Below, in pieces: positions 29,111 through 39,480 of a stretch of 64,000 nucleotides of DNA. The stretch's first letter is position 1; each line of letters begins with the position of its first letter. Under the pieces are notes generated by a model. That model searched no databases. It was not told the DNA's origin and saw only the letters and a list, made by a program, of their open reading frames with translations. The stretch is from Salinimonas profundi (lineage in GTDB: Bacteria; Pseudomonadota; Gammaproteobacteria; Enterobacterales; Alteromonadaceae): contig NZ_JABBXD010000001.1 of the NCBI RefSeq assembly GCF_014750655.1, positions 543,102 through 607,101 of the forward strand. The letters run 5' to 3'. Position numbers and translations under genes: made by a program.

Positions 29111-29518
29111 ATGCAACAACAAGAGCTCGAAGTGTTGATGAAGGATTCAGCAGCAAATGCTGTAGAAACCGCGCAAAGTGAGTTTTCAGTCAGCCTGGAC
29201 TATAGCACGCAAAGCATCAGACTCGTGGATGATGTCATCTTGATGTTCTTAGAAAAATTTCAGGATAAAGCGTTAGAGGACACAGCCGTATTCACAATAT
29301 GTAATATTTATGGTGCGTACTTAGGCGAAGTTTTCAAAAAGCAGGTTGGCGGCACATGGCGCTATGATGACTCTGATCCTGAGGCGCCTTTCGTGCTTCT
29401 GGATGTAGGCGAAAACTCTTACGCATTTGCAGGTATCTGCTATGAGCGTTTAGTTAATGACAGCCAGATAAGTGTCTACAATTACTTTGACCTGGCATTG
29501 CAAAGTAAAACGCAGTGA
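29111..29518 (+). CDS. Small cytoplasmic protein, DUF3806-like
   Basis: A 135-residue acidic soluble protein without signal peptide or membrane segment. The central part, YGAYLGEVFKKQVGGTWRYD, resembles DUF3806-type proteins found in many gammaproteobacteria, whose function is unknown. It follows tcdA by 32 bases and converges on the DUF2919 gene, whose stop is four bases away. No terminator is visible between them. Confidence 0.7.
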   Translation: MQQQELEVLMKDSAANAVETAQSEFSVSLDYSTQSIRLVDDVILMFLEKFQDKALEDTAVFTICNIYGAYLGEVFKKQVGGTWRYDDSDPEAPFVLLDVGENSYAFAGICYERLVNDSQISVYNYFDLALQSKTQ

Positions 29519-29522
29519 TATG

Positions 29523-29990
29523 TCATTTTTGCCAGTCAGCCAGCATCAGACGAAGGTGCCGGCTTCTGGCAATGAGCACGCCCAGTACCATTAAGCTAAC
29601 TATCTGCGCAGCCAGCAAAGGTTGAAACCGCCAGTCGAGCGCCTGTAATTGTCCACCAACGACTATCAGCGATGCACCGATACCTGTCCACATGACCGCT
29701 GGCATGTAACGCCACCATTTTATACTGGTCTTTTTCCACAACCGCTCACGATTACCCAGCAACAGCGCAACGATAATAAATGGTAATGTAACGGCAAGTT
29801 TTGACCACAATAAGGTTTTTTCCGGATAAAACATCTCCAGCAGTTGCGTTGTATGTCGCCGGCTGGCAACGGCAAAGAGAAAAATAACCCAGTCAACACT
29901 GTTCAGTATTAAAAACCAGTATAGCCAGCGAGGGGGCCTGATAATACCGGCTTCATCATAGCAATGGATAGGGAGAGGCAGAACAGGCAT
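29523..29990 (-). CDS. DUF2919 (YfeZ-like) inner-membrane protein
   Basis: A 155-residue membrane protein with four hydrophobic helices. The beginning, CYDEAGIIRPPRWLYW, and the later MFYPEKTLLWSKLAVTLP match the DUF2919/YfeZ pattern. The function of this family is unknown. It converges on the DUF3806-like gene and diverges from rimO across 172 bases. Confidence 0.75.
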   Translation of the reverse strand: MPVLPLPIHCYDEAGIIRPPRWLYWFLILNSVDWVIFLFAVASRRHTTQLLEMFYPEKTLLWSKLAVTLPFIIVALLLGNRERLWKKTSIKWWRYMPAVMWTGIGASLIVVGGQLQALDWRFQPLLAAQIVSLMVLGVLIARSRHLRLMLADWQK

Positions 29991-30162
29991 GCGGCGCCTT
30001 CCATATAAAAAAAACAGTGTATGGTAACCAAAGCAACGGAAAATTCAATGGAGGCAGTAAATATTGCCGGACAGGCTTATCTGTTATTAATTGATGAGAC
30101 CGAACGATGCTTAATGTTACAATGTCGCTATCATGCACGACTAAAACGCATTGTAGCAATAA

Positions 30163-31590
30163 ATGACAGTAGAAAAATTTTCCCCCAATCCTACCACTAC
30201 CCTGAGCACGCCAGTTAAGGTGCTTGAAGCAAGCCAAAGTAAATCGGCACGGCATACAAACCGTGCACGCATAGGCTTCATTAGCCTGGGTTGTCCGAAG
30301 AACCTGGTCGATTCAGAAAGAATTCTTACGCAACTGCGTACTGAAGGATATGATGTTGTTCCCACTTTTAATGATGCTGACTTGGTAATTGTAAATACCT
30401 GTGGGTTTATAGATGCAGCGGTAGAAGAGTCACTGGATACCATCGGAGAAGCGTTGGCAGAAAATGGCCGGGTGATTGTAACGGGATGCCTGGGCATTAA
30501 AGATGATGAAATTCGCGAGGTTCATCCTAACGTACTTGCAGTAACCGGCCCGCATGCTTATGAGGAAGTGGTTAATCAGGTTCACGAACATCTTCCTAAG
30601 CCCGGACACAATCCATTCGCGGATCTGGTACCTGACCATGGCATTAAGCTAACCCCGAGACACTACGCTTATTTGAAAATCTCCGAAGGCTGTAATCATC
30701 GATGCACATTTTGCATTATTCCGTCGATGCGTGGCAACCTCATCAGTCGTCCGGTGGGCGAAATTCTGGATGAAGCAAAACGTCTTAAAGCCGGTGGTGT
30801 TAATGAGCTACTGGTTATTTCTCAGGATACCAGTGCCTACGGGGTAGATTTAAAGCACCGTACTGGCTTCTGGAATGGTATGCCAGTGAAAACACATCTT
30901 AAACAGCTTAGCGAGAAACTGGGTGAGCTGGATATGTGGATACGTTTGCATTACGTGTATCCCTACCCTCACGTTGATGACCTGATCCCCCTAATGAACG
31001 AAGGTCGCATCCTGCCCTATTTGGATATTCCTTTGCAGCATGCCAGCAAGCGCATTCTTAAACTGATGAAGCGTCCGGGCAGCGCAGATCGTACCCTGGA
31101 ACGCATTAAAAAATGGCGTGAAATATGTCCTGAGCTTATTATCCGTTCAACCTTTATTGTTGGTTTTCCCGGTGAAACAGAAGAGGAGTTTGAAGAGCTG
31201 CTTACGTTTATTCAGGAAGCCCAACTGGATCGTGTTGGGTGCTTCATGTATTCACCGGTTGAAGGTGCAGTAGCCAATGACTTACCCGATCCGGTACCTG
31301 AGGCAGTGAAGCAGGCACGTCATGCTCGCTTTATGGAGATTCAGGGGCAAATCAGTGCGCAGCGTTTACAGCAACGTATCGGAAAAGAATATCAGATCGT
31401 TATCGACAGCGTTGACAGCGAGGGCGCCGTAGGCCGCACCTATGCTGATGCGCCGGAAGTGGATGGTGTTGTGCATCTGAACGGTGTGTATGATGTGAAG
31501 CCGGGGGACAGGTTATGGGCCGAAGTGATACATGCTGATGAGCATGATATCTGGGCAGTACCGGCTGAGGAAGATGCTGAAGAGGCATAA
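30163..31590 (+). CDS. rimO: Ribosomal protein S12 methylthiotransferase
   Basis: Radical-SAM enzyme that methylthiolates the conserved aspartate of ribosomal protein S12. It has 475 residues. The N-terminal MTTase domain supplies C44, C80 and C109; the radical-SAM cluster is C177, C181 and C184 in CNHRCTFC; a TRAM domain ends the protein. [15 protein letters not shown] is the RimO signature separating it from MiaB. The N-terminus is about 34 residues longer than E. coli RimO; the ATG at 30163 lacks a clear ribosome site, so an internal GTG near 30220 is an alternative start. Confidence 0.95.
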   Translation: MTVEKFSPNPTTTLSTPVKVLEASQSKSARHTNRARIGFISLGCPKNLVDSERILTQLRTEGYDVVPTFNDADLVIVNTCGFIDAAVEESLDTIGEALAENGRVIVTGCLGIKDDEIREVHPNVLAVTGPHAYEEVVNQVHEHLPKPGHNPFADLVPDHGIKLTPRHYAYLKISEGCNHRCTFCIIPSMRGNLISRPVGEILDEAKRLKAGGVNELLVISQDTSAYGVDLKHRTGFWNGMPVKTHLKQLSEKLGELDMWIRLHYVYPYPHVDDLIPLMNEGRILPYLDIPLQHASKRILKLMKRPGSADRTLERIKKWREICPELIIRSTFIVGFPGETEEEFEELLTFIQEAQLDRVGCFMYSPVEGAVANDLPDPVPEAVKQARHARFMEIQGQISAQRLQQRIGKEYQIVIDSVDSEGAVGRTYADAPEVDGVVHLNGVYDVKPGDRLWAEVIHADEHDIWAVPAEEDAEEA

Positions 31591-31593
31591 AAA

Positions 31594-31616
31594 TCAGGGC
31601 AGCATACCTGCCCCGT
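31594..31616. terminator. Terminator between rimO and the Kelch gene
   Basis: GGGCAG (31597-31602) and CTGCCC (31608-31613) form a stem; on the minus strand the sequence after it contains TTTTT, and on the plus strand TTT. It is probably a modest bidirectional terminator between convergent genes. Confidence 0.6.
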
Positions 31617-32615
31617 TTAATTCATATTTTTAAATTTGCTCACCACAGCGCTGGTACCGTCGGCACCGGCGCGTGTTGCTCCGCCAATCAGCCATACCTG
31701 ATCATTAAAAACAACCGCGCCCAGACCATGTCTGGGCATCGGCATCGTAGACACCTGCTCCCATTTTTTTCGCGCTATGTCATACCGCCAGACATGGGTG
31801 AACACAGCCCCACCGTCGATAAAATGCTCACCGCCAAATACATAAATACTGTGCCGGTAAGCAACACATGCCAGCCCCGCCTGCTTCTTCGGTAAGGGCT
31901 TGAGTGTTTGCCATTGCGCGGTCGACGGATCGTACATTTCGTGGGTATCAAGATTACCAGCGTCAACCTGACGTCCGCCGATAACGTGGATTTTACCCTG
32001 ATATTCAACGGCACATGCACTGTTACGCGGTGTAGGTAATGGCGTCGCGGTTTTCCAGACACCCGCTTCACTGTCGTACACACCATGCCAGTCAGTGTCT
32101 GTATGATCATGCCAGCGGCCATTGGCACGCCCTTTTACCGTTCGTCCACCGATGAGATGTATTTTATCGTTTAGTACGACGGAGACGGTTTCTGAGAGCG
32201 TTACCGGCATGGGGCTTTTCTGTTCCCAGGTTCCTGTTGCTTTATCGAAGCGCAAAATAGAATCGGTGTTAACCCACTGTCCGTCGCCAGCAGTAACAAA
32301 TCCGCCAAAAGACCAGAGTGCATCTTTCCTGGCCACCAGCATGGCGTGATGACGTGGCTCCGGTAATTTCGTCAGTGTTTGCCAGGATTCAGAAGACGCA
32401 TCAAGCCGGTAGACCGTATCTTTAACTGTTATTCCCTCATCGCCCTCAGATAACCCGCCGGCCACATAAATTTCGTTACCGTAAACTGCCGGATATATCT
32501 CCTGCGTGGCTTGTGGTAACGCCGGACCAGCTGACCAGTAATAATCAGGCGCACTACTGACAACAGGGCTAAGTAATGTGGTGCAACACATCATGAGTGC
32601 GATCCACCTCACCAT
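31617..32615 (-). CDS. Exported Kelch-repeat beta-propeller protein
   Basis: A 332-residue protein with a signal peptide (MVRWIALMMCCTTLLSPVVSSA) and about six Kelch blades, each with a GG pair followed by Y/W and a late W (for example IYVAGGLSEG, LWSFGGFVTA, IHLIGGRTVK, IHVIGGRQVD, IYVFGGEHFI, VWLIGGATRA). Kelch propellers in the periplasm include NanM-type sialate epimerases and galactose-oxidase-like proteins, but I see no specific evidence for either. Its start overlaps the SDR stop by seven bases (ATGGTGA), so it is translated from the kdsB operon. Confidence 0.85.
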   Translation of the reverse strand: MVRWIALMMCCTTLLSPVVSSAPDYYWSAGPALPQATQEIYPAVYGNEIYVAGGLSEGDEGITVKDTVYRLDASSESWQTLTKLPEPRHHAMLVARKDALWSFGGFVTAGDGQWVNTDSILRFDKATGTWEQKSPMPVTLSETVSVVLNDKIHLIGGRTVKGRANGRWHDHTDTDWHGVYDSEAGVWKTATPLPTPRNSACAVEYQGKIHVIGGRQVDAGNLDTHEMYDPSTAQWQTLKPLPKKQAGLACVAYRHSIYVFGGEHFIDGGAVFTHVWRYDIARKKWEQVSTMPMPRHGLGAVVFNDQVWLIGGATRAGADGTSAVVSKFKNMN

Positions 32616-33268
32616 GGTAGCGTATCCCCGTTCGCGTGATGGAAGTGACCGGTGTGCTCAAGTTCCAGTTCATCCAGACGCTGTAACAGACCTTGCGCTG
32701 CCGTTGTCGTATCAATATCACCGGCATTATTTACCATTTCGGTTTGAACAAAGCCGGGGTGTAACAAAGCGACCGGAATACCACGATCTTTCAAATCAAT
32801 TGCCATTGACACGCCGGCGGCATTCAATGCCGCTTTGGACATTCGGTAACCATAATATCCGCCGGATCCGTTATCGCCCATAGACCCCATTCGGCTGGTG
32901 ACAAATCCTATCTTGCTGCCAGCTGATAAGTTTTTCAGCAAGCATTGTGTAAGCAGCAACGGGCCCAGTGCATTCACTCTGAATTGATAATCAATTGTGG
33001 CAGGGTCCCAGTCTTCAAGCGACTCTTTGCCTAACACGCCAGCATTGTTAATGAGTAAGTCAATAGCTACCCCATCCAGCGGGGCAACGCTCTGCCCCAG
33101 CCCTTCCGGATTAGAAAGATCAACACCACAAAGAATTCTGGCATCAAGATTGTTCAATTCATCACTACTGTTTCGACACAGTGCATACACCGTATCGCCG
33201 CGCTCGATGCATGCTTTAGTCAGAGCAAGGCCAATTCCACGATTAGCACCGGTAATCACTACATTCAT
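32609..33268 (-). CDS. Short-chain dehydrogenase/reductase
   Basis: A 219-residue classical SDR. The NAD(P) motif is TGANRGIG near the N-terminus, NNAG is present (NNAGVL), and the catalytic Tyr and Lys are in YGYRMSKAALN. The substrate is unknown; this compact class resembles CsgA/sniffer-type carbonyl reductases. It lies 13 bases after kdsB and overlaps the Kelch gene, so it has been inserted in or added to the end of an envelope-biosynthesis operon. Confidence 0.9.
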   Translation of the reverse strand: MNVVITGANRGIGLALTKACIERGDTVYALCRNSSDELNNLDARILCGVDLSNPEGLGQSVAPLDGVAIDLLINNAGVLGKESLEDWDPATIDYQFRVNALGPLLLTQCLLKNLSAGSKIGFVTSRMGSMGDNGSGGYYGYRMSKAALNAAGVSMAIDLKDRGIPVALLHPGFVQTEMVNNAGDIDTTTAAQGLLQRLDELELEHTGHFHHANGDTLPW

Positions 33269-33281
33269 AGCTATGTCTCCG

Positions 33282-34037
33282 CTAATTAGTTGCCAGGGAT
33301 TTTAATAGCGCCTCGAGGTCCTCAGGTGTATCAATGCCTACGGGTGGAGGCGCACTGGCGACATCAACATGAATTTTATCTGCGTACCACAATGCCCTGA
33401 GTTGCTCTAAGGATTCTGTTTGCTCAAGCGCGCTCGGCGCATAACTGACATACTGCTTAATGTAACGGGCACGATAGGCATATAGACCAATATGACGAAA
33501 AAAGCTGCCAGGGTTAACAGGCTGGCTGTTTTCAAGCATTGCCGCGCGATCATAGGGAATGGGTGAACGCGAAAAATAAAGTGCCTCACCCTGATGATTG
33601 ACCACGACTTTGACCATATTCGGATTGCAGATATCCGCTTCATCGCTAAAGGGTGTAGAGAGTGTCGCCATACTTGCCTGCGGATTCTGGCGCAGATTCA
33701 CCGCCACCTGCCGAATATTTTCTGCTGGCACGAAAGGCTCATCGCCCTGCACGTTTACTATTACTGTGTCATCAGCAAGGCCGAGCGTTGCAACGACTTC
33801 GGCCAGCCTCTCCGTGCCGGAGCTATGGTCATCCCGGGTCATGCAGACTTCACACAACGATGTCGCAACGGACGCAATGTCATTAGAATCAGTGGCCAGA
33901 ATTACCCGGTCTGCACCGGCTTCGAAAGCCCTCTCAATCACATGCTGGACCATTGGCTTGCCATTGATATCAACCAACGGTTTACCGGGAAATCTGCTGG
34001 ATCCGTACCTGGCAGGGATAATTACTACAAAAGACAT
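33282..34037 (-). CDS. kdsB: 3-deoxy-manno-octulosonate cytidylyltransferase
   Basis: Activates Kdo to CMP-Kdo for LPS inner-core synthesis in the cytoplasm. It has 251 residues. Signature segments are [37 protein letters not shown] and [11 protein letters not shown]. It follows the Trm112-like ycaR by eight bases in the conserved order lpxK-ycaR-kdsB. Confidence 0.97.
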   Translation of the reverse strand: MSFVVIIPARYGSSRFPGKPLVDINGKPMVQHVIERAFEAGADRVILATDSNDIASVATSLCEVCMTRDDHSSGTERLAEVVATLGLADDTVIVNVQGDEPFVPAENIRQVAVNLRQNPQASMATLSTPFSDEADICNPNMVKVVVNHQGEALYFSRSPIPYDRAAMLENSQPVNPGSFFRHIGLYAYRARYIKQYVSYAPSALEQTESLEQLRALWYADKIHVDVASAPPPVGIDTPEDLEALLKSLATN

Positions 34038-34045
34038 GCCATTAC

Positions 34046-34240
34046 CTATTGCTGTTGTTCCAGCTCATCGCTGGTTAACTGGTTAGCTTCGCTTTCTATC
34101 AGCACCGGGATCCCATCTTTTATCGGATAGGCAAGCCGATCGTAACGGCACAGCATGCCAGACTTATCCTTGCTCAAAACAAGCTTCCCTTTACACACCG
34201 GACAGGCCAGTACATCCAATAGCTTAACGTCAAATGTCAT
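34046..34240 (-). CDS. ycaR: Trm112-like zinc-ribbon protein (YcaR, UPF0434)
   Basis: A 64-residue protein of the UPF0434/Trm112 family. The sequence [16 protein letters not shown] carries two cysteines and [19 protein letters not shown] ends the conserved core. The molecular role is not established in bacteria. Its ATG overlaps the lpxK stop by one base (TAATG), as expected for this conserved operon. Confidence 0.93.
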   Translation of the reverse strand: MTFDVKLLDVLACPVCKGKLVLSKDKSGMLCRYDRLAYPIKDGIPVLIESEANQLTSDELEQQQ

Positions 34241-35262
34241 TATCGTGTTCCTTTTGTGTGTTTGAGGTGTGTCAGCTTCTTATCAAGCTGATGATAAAAA
34301 GTGTCAGGCAAAGTGGCGGAAACTTCAAGATACCAACACGCATCATGACCGATATCCTGCATTTTTACCGCATCTTTTTGCGTCATGATTACCGGGCCAG
34401 ACGGAATATCTCTGGCCTGGAAAACATGGTGATCAGAAAATGTAATCGTACGCTGACAGTTTATACCCATCTGCTCTAGCTGTTTAAAAAAGCGCGGCGG
34501 GTTGCCAATACCTGCAAGCGCGTCGCATTCGGGGTATTTTGCCGCAAAGGCTTCGGGCGACAACTGCTGCGTCGGGTCGCAAACATTAATTATGTTGCCA
34601 GCCGACAGTGTCATTGGGTATTGAAAAGCGCTGACCCCCAATAACTCTGCCGATTTGTAGTTGCTGACATTATGAATGATGCAGTCAACAGTATTCAGGC
34701 GCCATGTACCTTCCCGCAGCGGTCCCATAGGTAAGAGGTACCCGTTACCGTAACGGCGATCATCCATCACAACGCATTCTATATCACGCCCCAGAGCGTA
34801 ATGTTGCAGCCCGTCGTCACAGATGATGATGTTACACTGACAATGCTGTACCAGATAATCAGCACCCCGCGGGCGTTTAGGATCGATAACGACAGGAACC
34901 CCGGTTCGCTGTGCAATCAGCTTAGGTTCATCGCCCACCAGTGATGCTGTATCTGCAGGATCGACCTGATAGGGAAATTGCTTTTGCTCCCCGCCGTAAC
35001 CGCGGCTCAGTACGCCGGGCCGCCATCCCTGAGCTTTCAGATAATCGGCTAATGCTACAACAACCGGTGTTTTACCATTCCCCCCAACACTGATATTGCC
35101 CACGATGATGACAGCGGCATTTTGTGGTTTATGGGTGGTCATAAAGCCCGCTTTATACAGATAACGTCTGAGGGTACTTAACAGCCAGAACAACGCGGTG
35201 AACACGGCCAAAAACCATACCCATTTGCCCTTACCATACCAGGCCTTCTCCAGTTTACTCAC
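34240..35262 (-). CDS. lpxK: Tetraacyldisaccharide 4'-kinase
   Basis: Phosphorylates the 4' position of the lipid A disaccharide at the inner membrane. It has 340 residues. A hydrophobic N-terminal anchor (about 15-30) precedes the Walker A-type loop GNISVGGNGKT (55-65); PRGADYLVQHCQCNIIICDDGLQH follows in two parts with the DDGLQH motif. It lies nine bases after msbA and overlaps ycaR, a standard lipid A gene cluster. Confidence 0.96.
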   Translation of the reverse strand: MSKLEKAWYGKGKWVWFLAVFTALFWLLSTLRRYLYKAGFMTTHKPQNAAVIIVGNISVGGNGKTPVVVALADYLKAQGWRPGVLSRGYGGEQKQFPYQVDPADTASLVGDEPKLIAQRTGVPVVIDPKRPRGADYLVQHCQCNIIICDDGLQHYALGRDIECVVMDDRRYGNGYLLPMGPLREGTWRLNTVDCIIHNVSNYKSAELLGVSAFQYPMTLSAGNIINVCDPTQQLSPEAFAAKYPECDALAGIGNPPRFFKQLEQMGINCQRTITFSDHHVFQARDIPSGPVIMTQKDAVKMQDIGHDACWYLEVSATLPDTFYHQLDKKLTHLKHTKGTR

Positions 35263-35271
35263 CTGCCATTC

Positions 35272-37020
35272 CTATTGATTTTCGCCGAACTGCAGGGCGT
35301 GAAGTTGTGAGTAAGGCCCATTATTGGTCAGTAATTCTTCATGTTTACCGCGTTCAATAATTCTACCCTGCTCGACCACCATAATCTGGTCTGCCTTTTC
35401 AATCGTGGAAAGCCTGTGCGCAACCACAAGACTGGTGCAGGATTTTTGTAGTGTTTCCAGTGCATCCTGAATAAGCCTTTCAGATTCTGTATCCAGTGCT
35501 GATGTGGCTTCATCCAGAATCAGAATCGGTGCATTGGCAAGAATGGCTCTGGCAATTGCTATTCGTTGACGCTGCCCGCCAGATAGCATCAGGCCATTTT
35601 CACCGATAACAGTGTCCAGCCCTTCCGGTAACTGTTCCACAAATTCTGTCACGTGCGCCATGGCGGCAGCGTCTTCAATTTCTTTAGGGCTGACATCCTG
35701 ATTTGCGCCATAGGCAATATTATTTGCAATAGTATCGTTGAACAGCACTACATGTTGGGAAACCAGCGCAAATTGTTTGCGCAGTGAGGTTAGTTCTATC
35801 TCTGACAGTGGTATGCCATCAACCGTAATCGTGCCCGCCTGGGGTGAATAAAAACGGGTAAGCAGGGATGAAATAGTCGACTTGCCGCTACCGGAGCGAC
35901 CGACCAGCGCAATGGTCTGGCCGGGCTCTGCACTAAAACAAATGTCAGTCAGCGCCGGACTGGACTTGTTCGGATAGGTAAAGGTAACGTGATCGAATTT
36001 GATACTGCCGTGCGCCCGGTCAAGCCGTTTATTGCCGGTATTTTCTTCGGGCGCTTCATCAAGAATTTCAAAAATACTGGTACAGGCAGCCATACCCTTT
36101 TGAAATTCGTTATTCACGGTTGTCAGTTGTTTAAGAGGTTTAAGCAGCATTACCATATAAAAAACTACACTGACGAAGGTACCGGCTGTCAAATCTTCCA
36201 TCATTGATGGCAGACTCGCCATATACAGGACAAACGCCAGTGCTATGGATGCAATGACCTGAATAGAGGAAACGCTTAATATTTGCGTCACCTGTAATTT
36301 CATATTTTGCTGACGGTTGTGGTTATTCTTGCGCTCAAAACGCGACTGCTCTATGCCCTGACCACCAAACATAAGAATCACTTTATGCCCTTTCACCGCT
36401 TGCTCGACAGCAGCGGTCACGGTTCCCATGGATTGCTGGATACTGCGGCTGACTTTGCGAAACCGTTTACTCACAATGGTAACGATAACCGCGACAACCG
36501 GACCAATCAGAAGAAAAATCAAAGAAAGTTGCCATGAGTAATAGAACATGACGCCCAACAATCCGATGACCAGAGCGCCCTCCCGGACCAATGTCAGAAA
36601 GGCCTTACCGGCAGCATTAGCCACTTGTTCCGTATCGTAAGTAACTTTACTGATGAGCGTACCTACCGCCTGGGTGTCATGAAAAGCGACAGGCAGATGA
36701 AGATATTTTTCGAATAACTGCTGCCGCATTCGCATGACGACCTTCGCGCCAATCCACCCCAGCGTGTAGGTTCCCATAAAATTAAAAATACCGCGCAGTA
36801 TGAAAAGGGGCACAATGGCATACGCAGCTATCTTTAAAAACTCACTATCGTTGTTAGATAGCGAATCATCAATCAACGTTTTCAAATGCGCAACAACATA
36901 GGTATCCAGCGCGGAATAGCCAATCATTCCGATAATGGCGACTGAGAATTCTAGTTTGTAATCTTTAAGGTAACGTAAAAACCGTCTGACCTGGCCTTTG
37001 GAATAATCCATCTGTTGCAT
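35272..37020 (-). CDS. msbA: Lipid A export ABC transporter MsbA
   Basis: Flips lipid A-core across the inner membrane using ATP. About 582 residues: six transmembrane helices in the first 310, then the nucleotide-binding domain with Walker A GRSGSGKST (near 375), signature LSGGQRQRIAIARA and Walker B ILILDEATSALD. Three ATG codons lie close together (37029, 37020, 37011); GGTG about ten bases before 37020 favours that one. It sits between comEC and lpxK, as in many gammaproteobacteria. Confidence 0.96.
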   Translation of the reverse strand: MQQMDYSKGQVRRFLRYLKDYKLEFSVAIIGMIGYSALDTYVVAHLKTLIDDSLSNNDSEFLKIAAYAIVPLFILRGIFNFMGTYTLGWIGAKVVMRMRQQLFEKYLHLPVAFHDTQAVGTLISKVTYDTEQVANAAGKAFLTLVREGALVIGLLGVMFYYSWQLSLIFLLIGPVVAVIVTIVSKRFRKVSRSIQQSMGTVTAAVEQAVKGHKVILMFGGQGIEQSRFERKNNHNRQQNMKLQVTQILSVSSIQVIASIALAFVLYMASLPSMMEDLTAGTFVSVVFYMVMLLKPLKQLTTVNNEFQKGMAACTSIFEILDEAPEENTGNKRLDRAHGSIKFDHVTFTYPNKSSPALTDICFSAEPGQTIALVGRSGSGKSTISSLLTRFYSPQAGTITVDGIPLSEIELTSLRKQFALVSQHVVLFNDTIANNIAYGANQDVSPKEIEDAAAMAHVTEFVEQLPEGLDTVIGENGLMLSGGQRQRIAIARAILANAPILILDEATSALDTESERLIQDALETLQKSCTSLVVAHRLSTIEKADQIMVVEQGRIIERGKHEELLTNNGPYSQLHALQFGENQ

Positions 37021-37112
37021 GTATTTCATTCACCACATTTAAAATCGCCGCTATTGTAACTGTTTAGCGGCAATTTCCATAGGCTGATATTCCCCACCAC
37101 CAATTCGACGCG

Positions 37113-39443
37113 TTACTGCCGGTGGTACCATCTGCGTGAGGTGCTTCGCGAGTGTACATGTACGGCAACGTTATCCGGCAACATCCTAAATCTCATATAG
37201 CCGGATTCAGAGGTTTTCATTTGTCTGGCATTAAGTCTCTGGTAACGTTGCGTGACGGATAAGGCGGGAAACCCCCACCGGTTATCCCGGCCTTGTGTAT
37301 AAATCACCCATCTTGGCGATGTCGCTTTTATGAGCAAATTACCGGACGAGGTGCGACTTCCATGATGCGGTGCGATGACGATGTCTGCATCAGGTAAACG
37401 CCGCTTATAAAGTAACTCATATTCTGCCCAGCGTTCTATGTCCCCGGGAGCAAGGACCGTATATTCGCCATCACTTACAACCAGTACGCATGAATAATTA
37501 TTCCCCTTAACGTTCGTGCCCTGCTCTGGCCAGACTGACGTGATAGTCAGTCCGGCGAAGGCCTGAGAAAATCCATTCTGACATTTATCGACAGGCGTGA
37601 TGATGGAGGCGGGTTTAACTATCTGCTTGATATCAGGTAAAAAGGGCAACCCACCTGCATGGTCATTATCATGGTGGCTGATAAAAACGTGGTGAATCTG
37701 CGTGATACCAAGCCTGGTTAGCGCAGGCGCAACCTGACTTTTTATTACACTGTTTCCGGCATACGCTGCACCGGTATCAATAAGGACACCGTCATTGCCT
37801 CTGGAAACCAGCAATGCGGTTCCCTGACCCGCATCGAACACATGCAGGTACCATTGGGAAGCATCAAACGCCAACCTGTCTGTCAGAGCCGGGAAGAATA
37901 ACACACCAGTCAGATACCACTTTCCTTTAAAGGAAGGCACGAAAGCGATCACCACACCAAGCATGATACACAGAAGGCTCGACGTGGAAAGGGATAGCGT
38001 TAACAGGGGAATATCTTTTGTCAGCGTTTTAATAAGCGCCATCAGATGGCCTACTCCGGTGTCGAAGGTATAAAGCAACAATATCGACAAATCTGGCAGC
38101 ACATTGATAAGCAGAAGGCCTGTAAGGCCGACAGGCAATAGTAGTGTAACAACAGGAATCGCAATAACGTTGATGAGCGGCGCTAGCACAGATTGCTCGC
38201 CAAACCACATCAGCGTTAGCGGCGACAACGTAATGCTCAACAATATCTGTAGCTTCACTGCCCAACGAACTTTGTCGTAAAAGGTAAGAAGCGAAGGATT
38301 ATATCGCCAGGTCAAAAACCAGATGAAAATAACAGCGACAATACTTAAATAGAAACCGCCAGAAAACAGCGAGAAAGGAAACAACAGACAGCACAGGAAG
38401 ATCATTAGCCAGATTTTTTGATGGGCACTGACATGTCTGGACATACACTGCTGCCATAAAAACACCCCTATCAGTAACAGGGCTCTGACAACTGGTAGCT
38501 GCCAGTCAGCAAGCGCGGTGTACATCATACAAGCGAAAAAATTAACGATTGCCACACCCCGTCGCAGGTTCCATTGCGCCGGTGCAACAGGTGACAGATG
38601 CAGCAGTGGCAGTAAAATACGGGATACTACAGCAGCCCACAATGCGACTAATCCCAGATGCATACCTGAAATACTGAAAAGATGTGCGGTTCCACTGCTT
38701 GCTAACAGTGCCCAGTCAGCCGGTGTCATCAGATTTCGATTACCCACCAGCAATGATTGAGACCATTTTTCGTTAGGCATATCGAGCGTGTTAAGCAAAC
38801 CGACCATACGGTCATGTAAATGCGACGCTTCTGGCGTGAGCGTCGATTTCAACTCTTTAACGTTCCCGGTTCTCACTATCTTTTCAGATAACAGCCACTT
38901 AGCGCGATCCGGTGCGCCGGGATTTAACAGGCCAGCAGGCTTTTTCAAACGCGCGGTAATTTCAAGTATTTGACCAGCCGATGGGCAAGATTCACCTGCC
39001 AATCGCCAGTAAAGTAAAAAGTTGGGCTGCAGAATGTTATCAACAATGCGATTGGTCAGAGGCACTCCCTGTAATCGACAAACGTCATCTTCTTCTCTTC
39101 GGCTTTCTGTCACTTTAAACCTAAAAACCGAAATTTGTGGATTATTCTGTTCTGGCAGTTGCCAACACAGGTACCAATACCCTAAACTCGCCATCCATAC
39201 ACACCCGGCAATAAAACCAACAATAAATGAACGGGCAGAATATGTACGCAACCCGGGCAAACTATTTCTTGCTAACCGGGGTACAAAAGACAGATGCCGT
39301 CTCAGACCTGCACCTAAGTGGAATAAACAGGCAGCGATTAACATAACTGTCAGTAATAACGGATGGGGTAAAACAGGCCAGACAGTAGCTGATAAACAGG
39401 CAACAGAAAAGCCCGACAGGGTCAACGTTATTTTCTTTTGCAT
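37113..39443 (-). CDS. comEC: ComEC/Rec2 DNA-uptake channel
   Basis: Inner-membrane channel for single-stranded DNA in natural transformation, 776 residues. The N-terminal part holds an OB-like DUF4131 region (about 90-190), the middle the Competence domain with many helices (LFSISGMHLGLVALWAA is the family hallmark), and the C-terminus a metallo-beta-lactamase domain with SHHDNDHAGG and APHHGSRTSS. It is complete, so DNA uptake is plausible if the type IV pilus and other com genes exist elsewhere. It precedes msbA by 83 bases (92 to the preferred start). Confidence 0.94.
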   Translation of the reverse strand: MQKKITLTLSGFSVACLSATVWPVLPHPLLLTVMLIAACLFHLGAGLRRHLSFVPRLARNSLPGLRTYSARSFIVGFIAGCVWMASLGYWYLCWQLPEQNNPQISVFRFKVTESRREEDDVCRLQGVPLTNRIVDNILQPNFLLYWRLAGESCPSAGQILEITARLKKPAGLLNPGAPDRAKWLLSEKIVRTGNVKELKSTLTPEASHLHDRMVGLLNTLDMPNEKWSQSLLVGNRNLMTPADWALLASSGTAHLFSISGMHLGLVALWAAVVSRILLPLLHLSPVAPAQWNLRRGVAIVNFFACMMYTALADWQLPVVRALLLIGVFLWQQCMSRHVSAHQKIWLMIFLCCLLFPFSLFSGGFYLSIVAVIFIWFLTWRYNPSLLTFYDKVRWAVKLQILLSITLSPLTLMWFGEQSVLAPLINVIAIPVVTLLLPVGLTGLLLINVLPDLSILLLYTFDTGVGHLMALIKTLTKDIPLLTLSLSTSSLLCIMLGVVIAFVPSFKGKWYLTGVLFFPALTDRLAFDASQWYLHVFDAGQGTALLVSRGNDGVLIDTGAAYAGNSVIKSQVAPALTRLGITQIHHVFISHHDNDHAGGLPFLPDIKQIVKPASIITPVDKCQNGFSQAFAGLTITSVWPEQGTNVKGNNYSCVLVVSDGEYTVLAPGDIERWAEYELLYKRRLPDADIVIAPHHGSRTSSGNLLIKATSPRWVIYTQGRDNRWGFPALSVTQRYQRLNARQMKTSESGYMRFRMLPDNVAVHVHSRSTSRRWYHRQ

Positions 39444-39480
39444 TGATTAATCTGCTTCGTTTTTGGCCCTGGTTCCAGAT

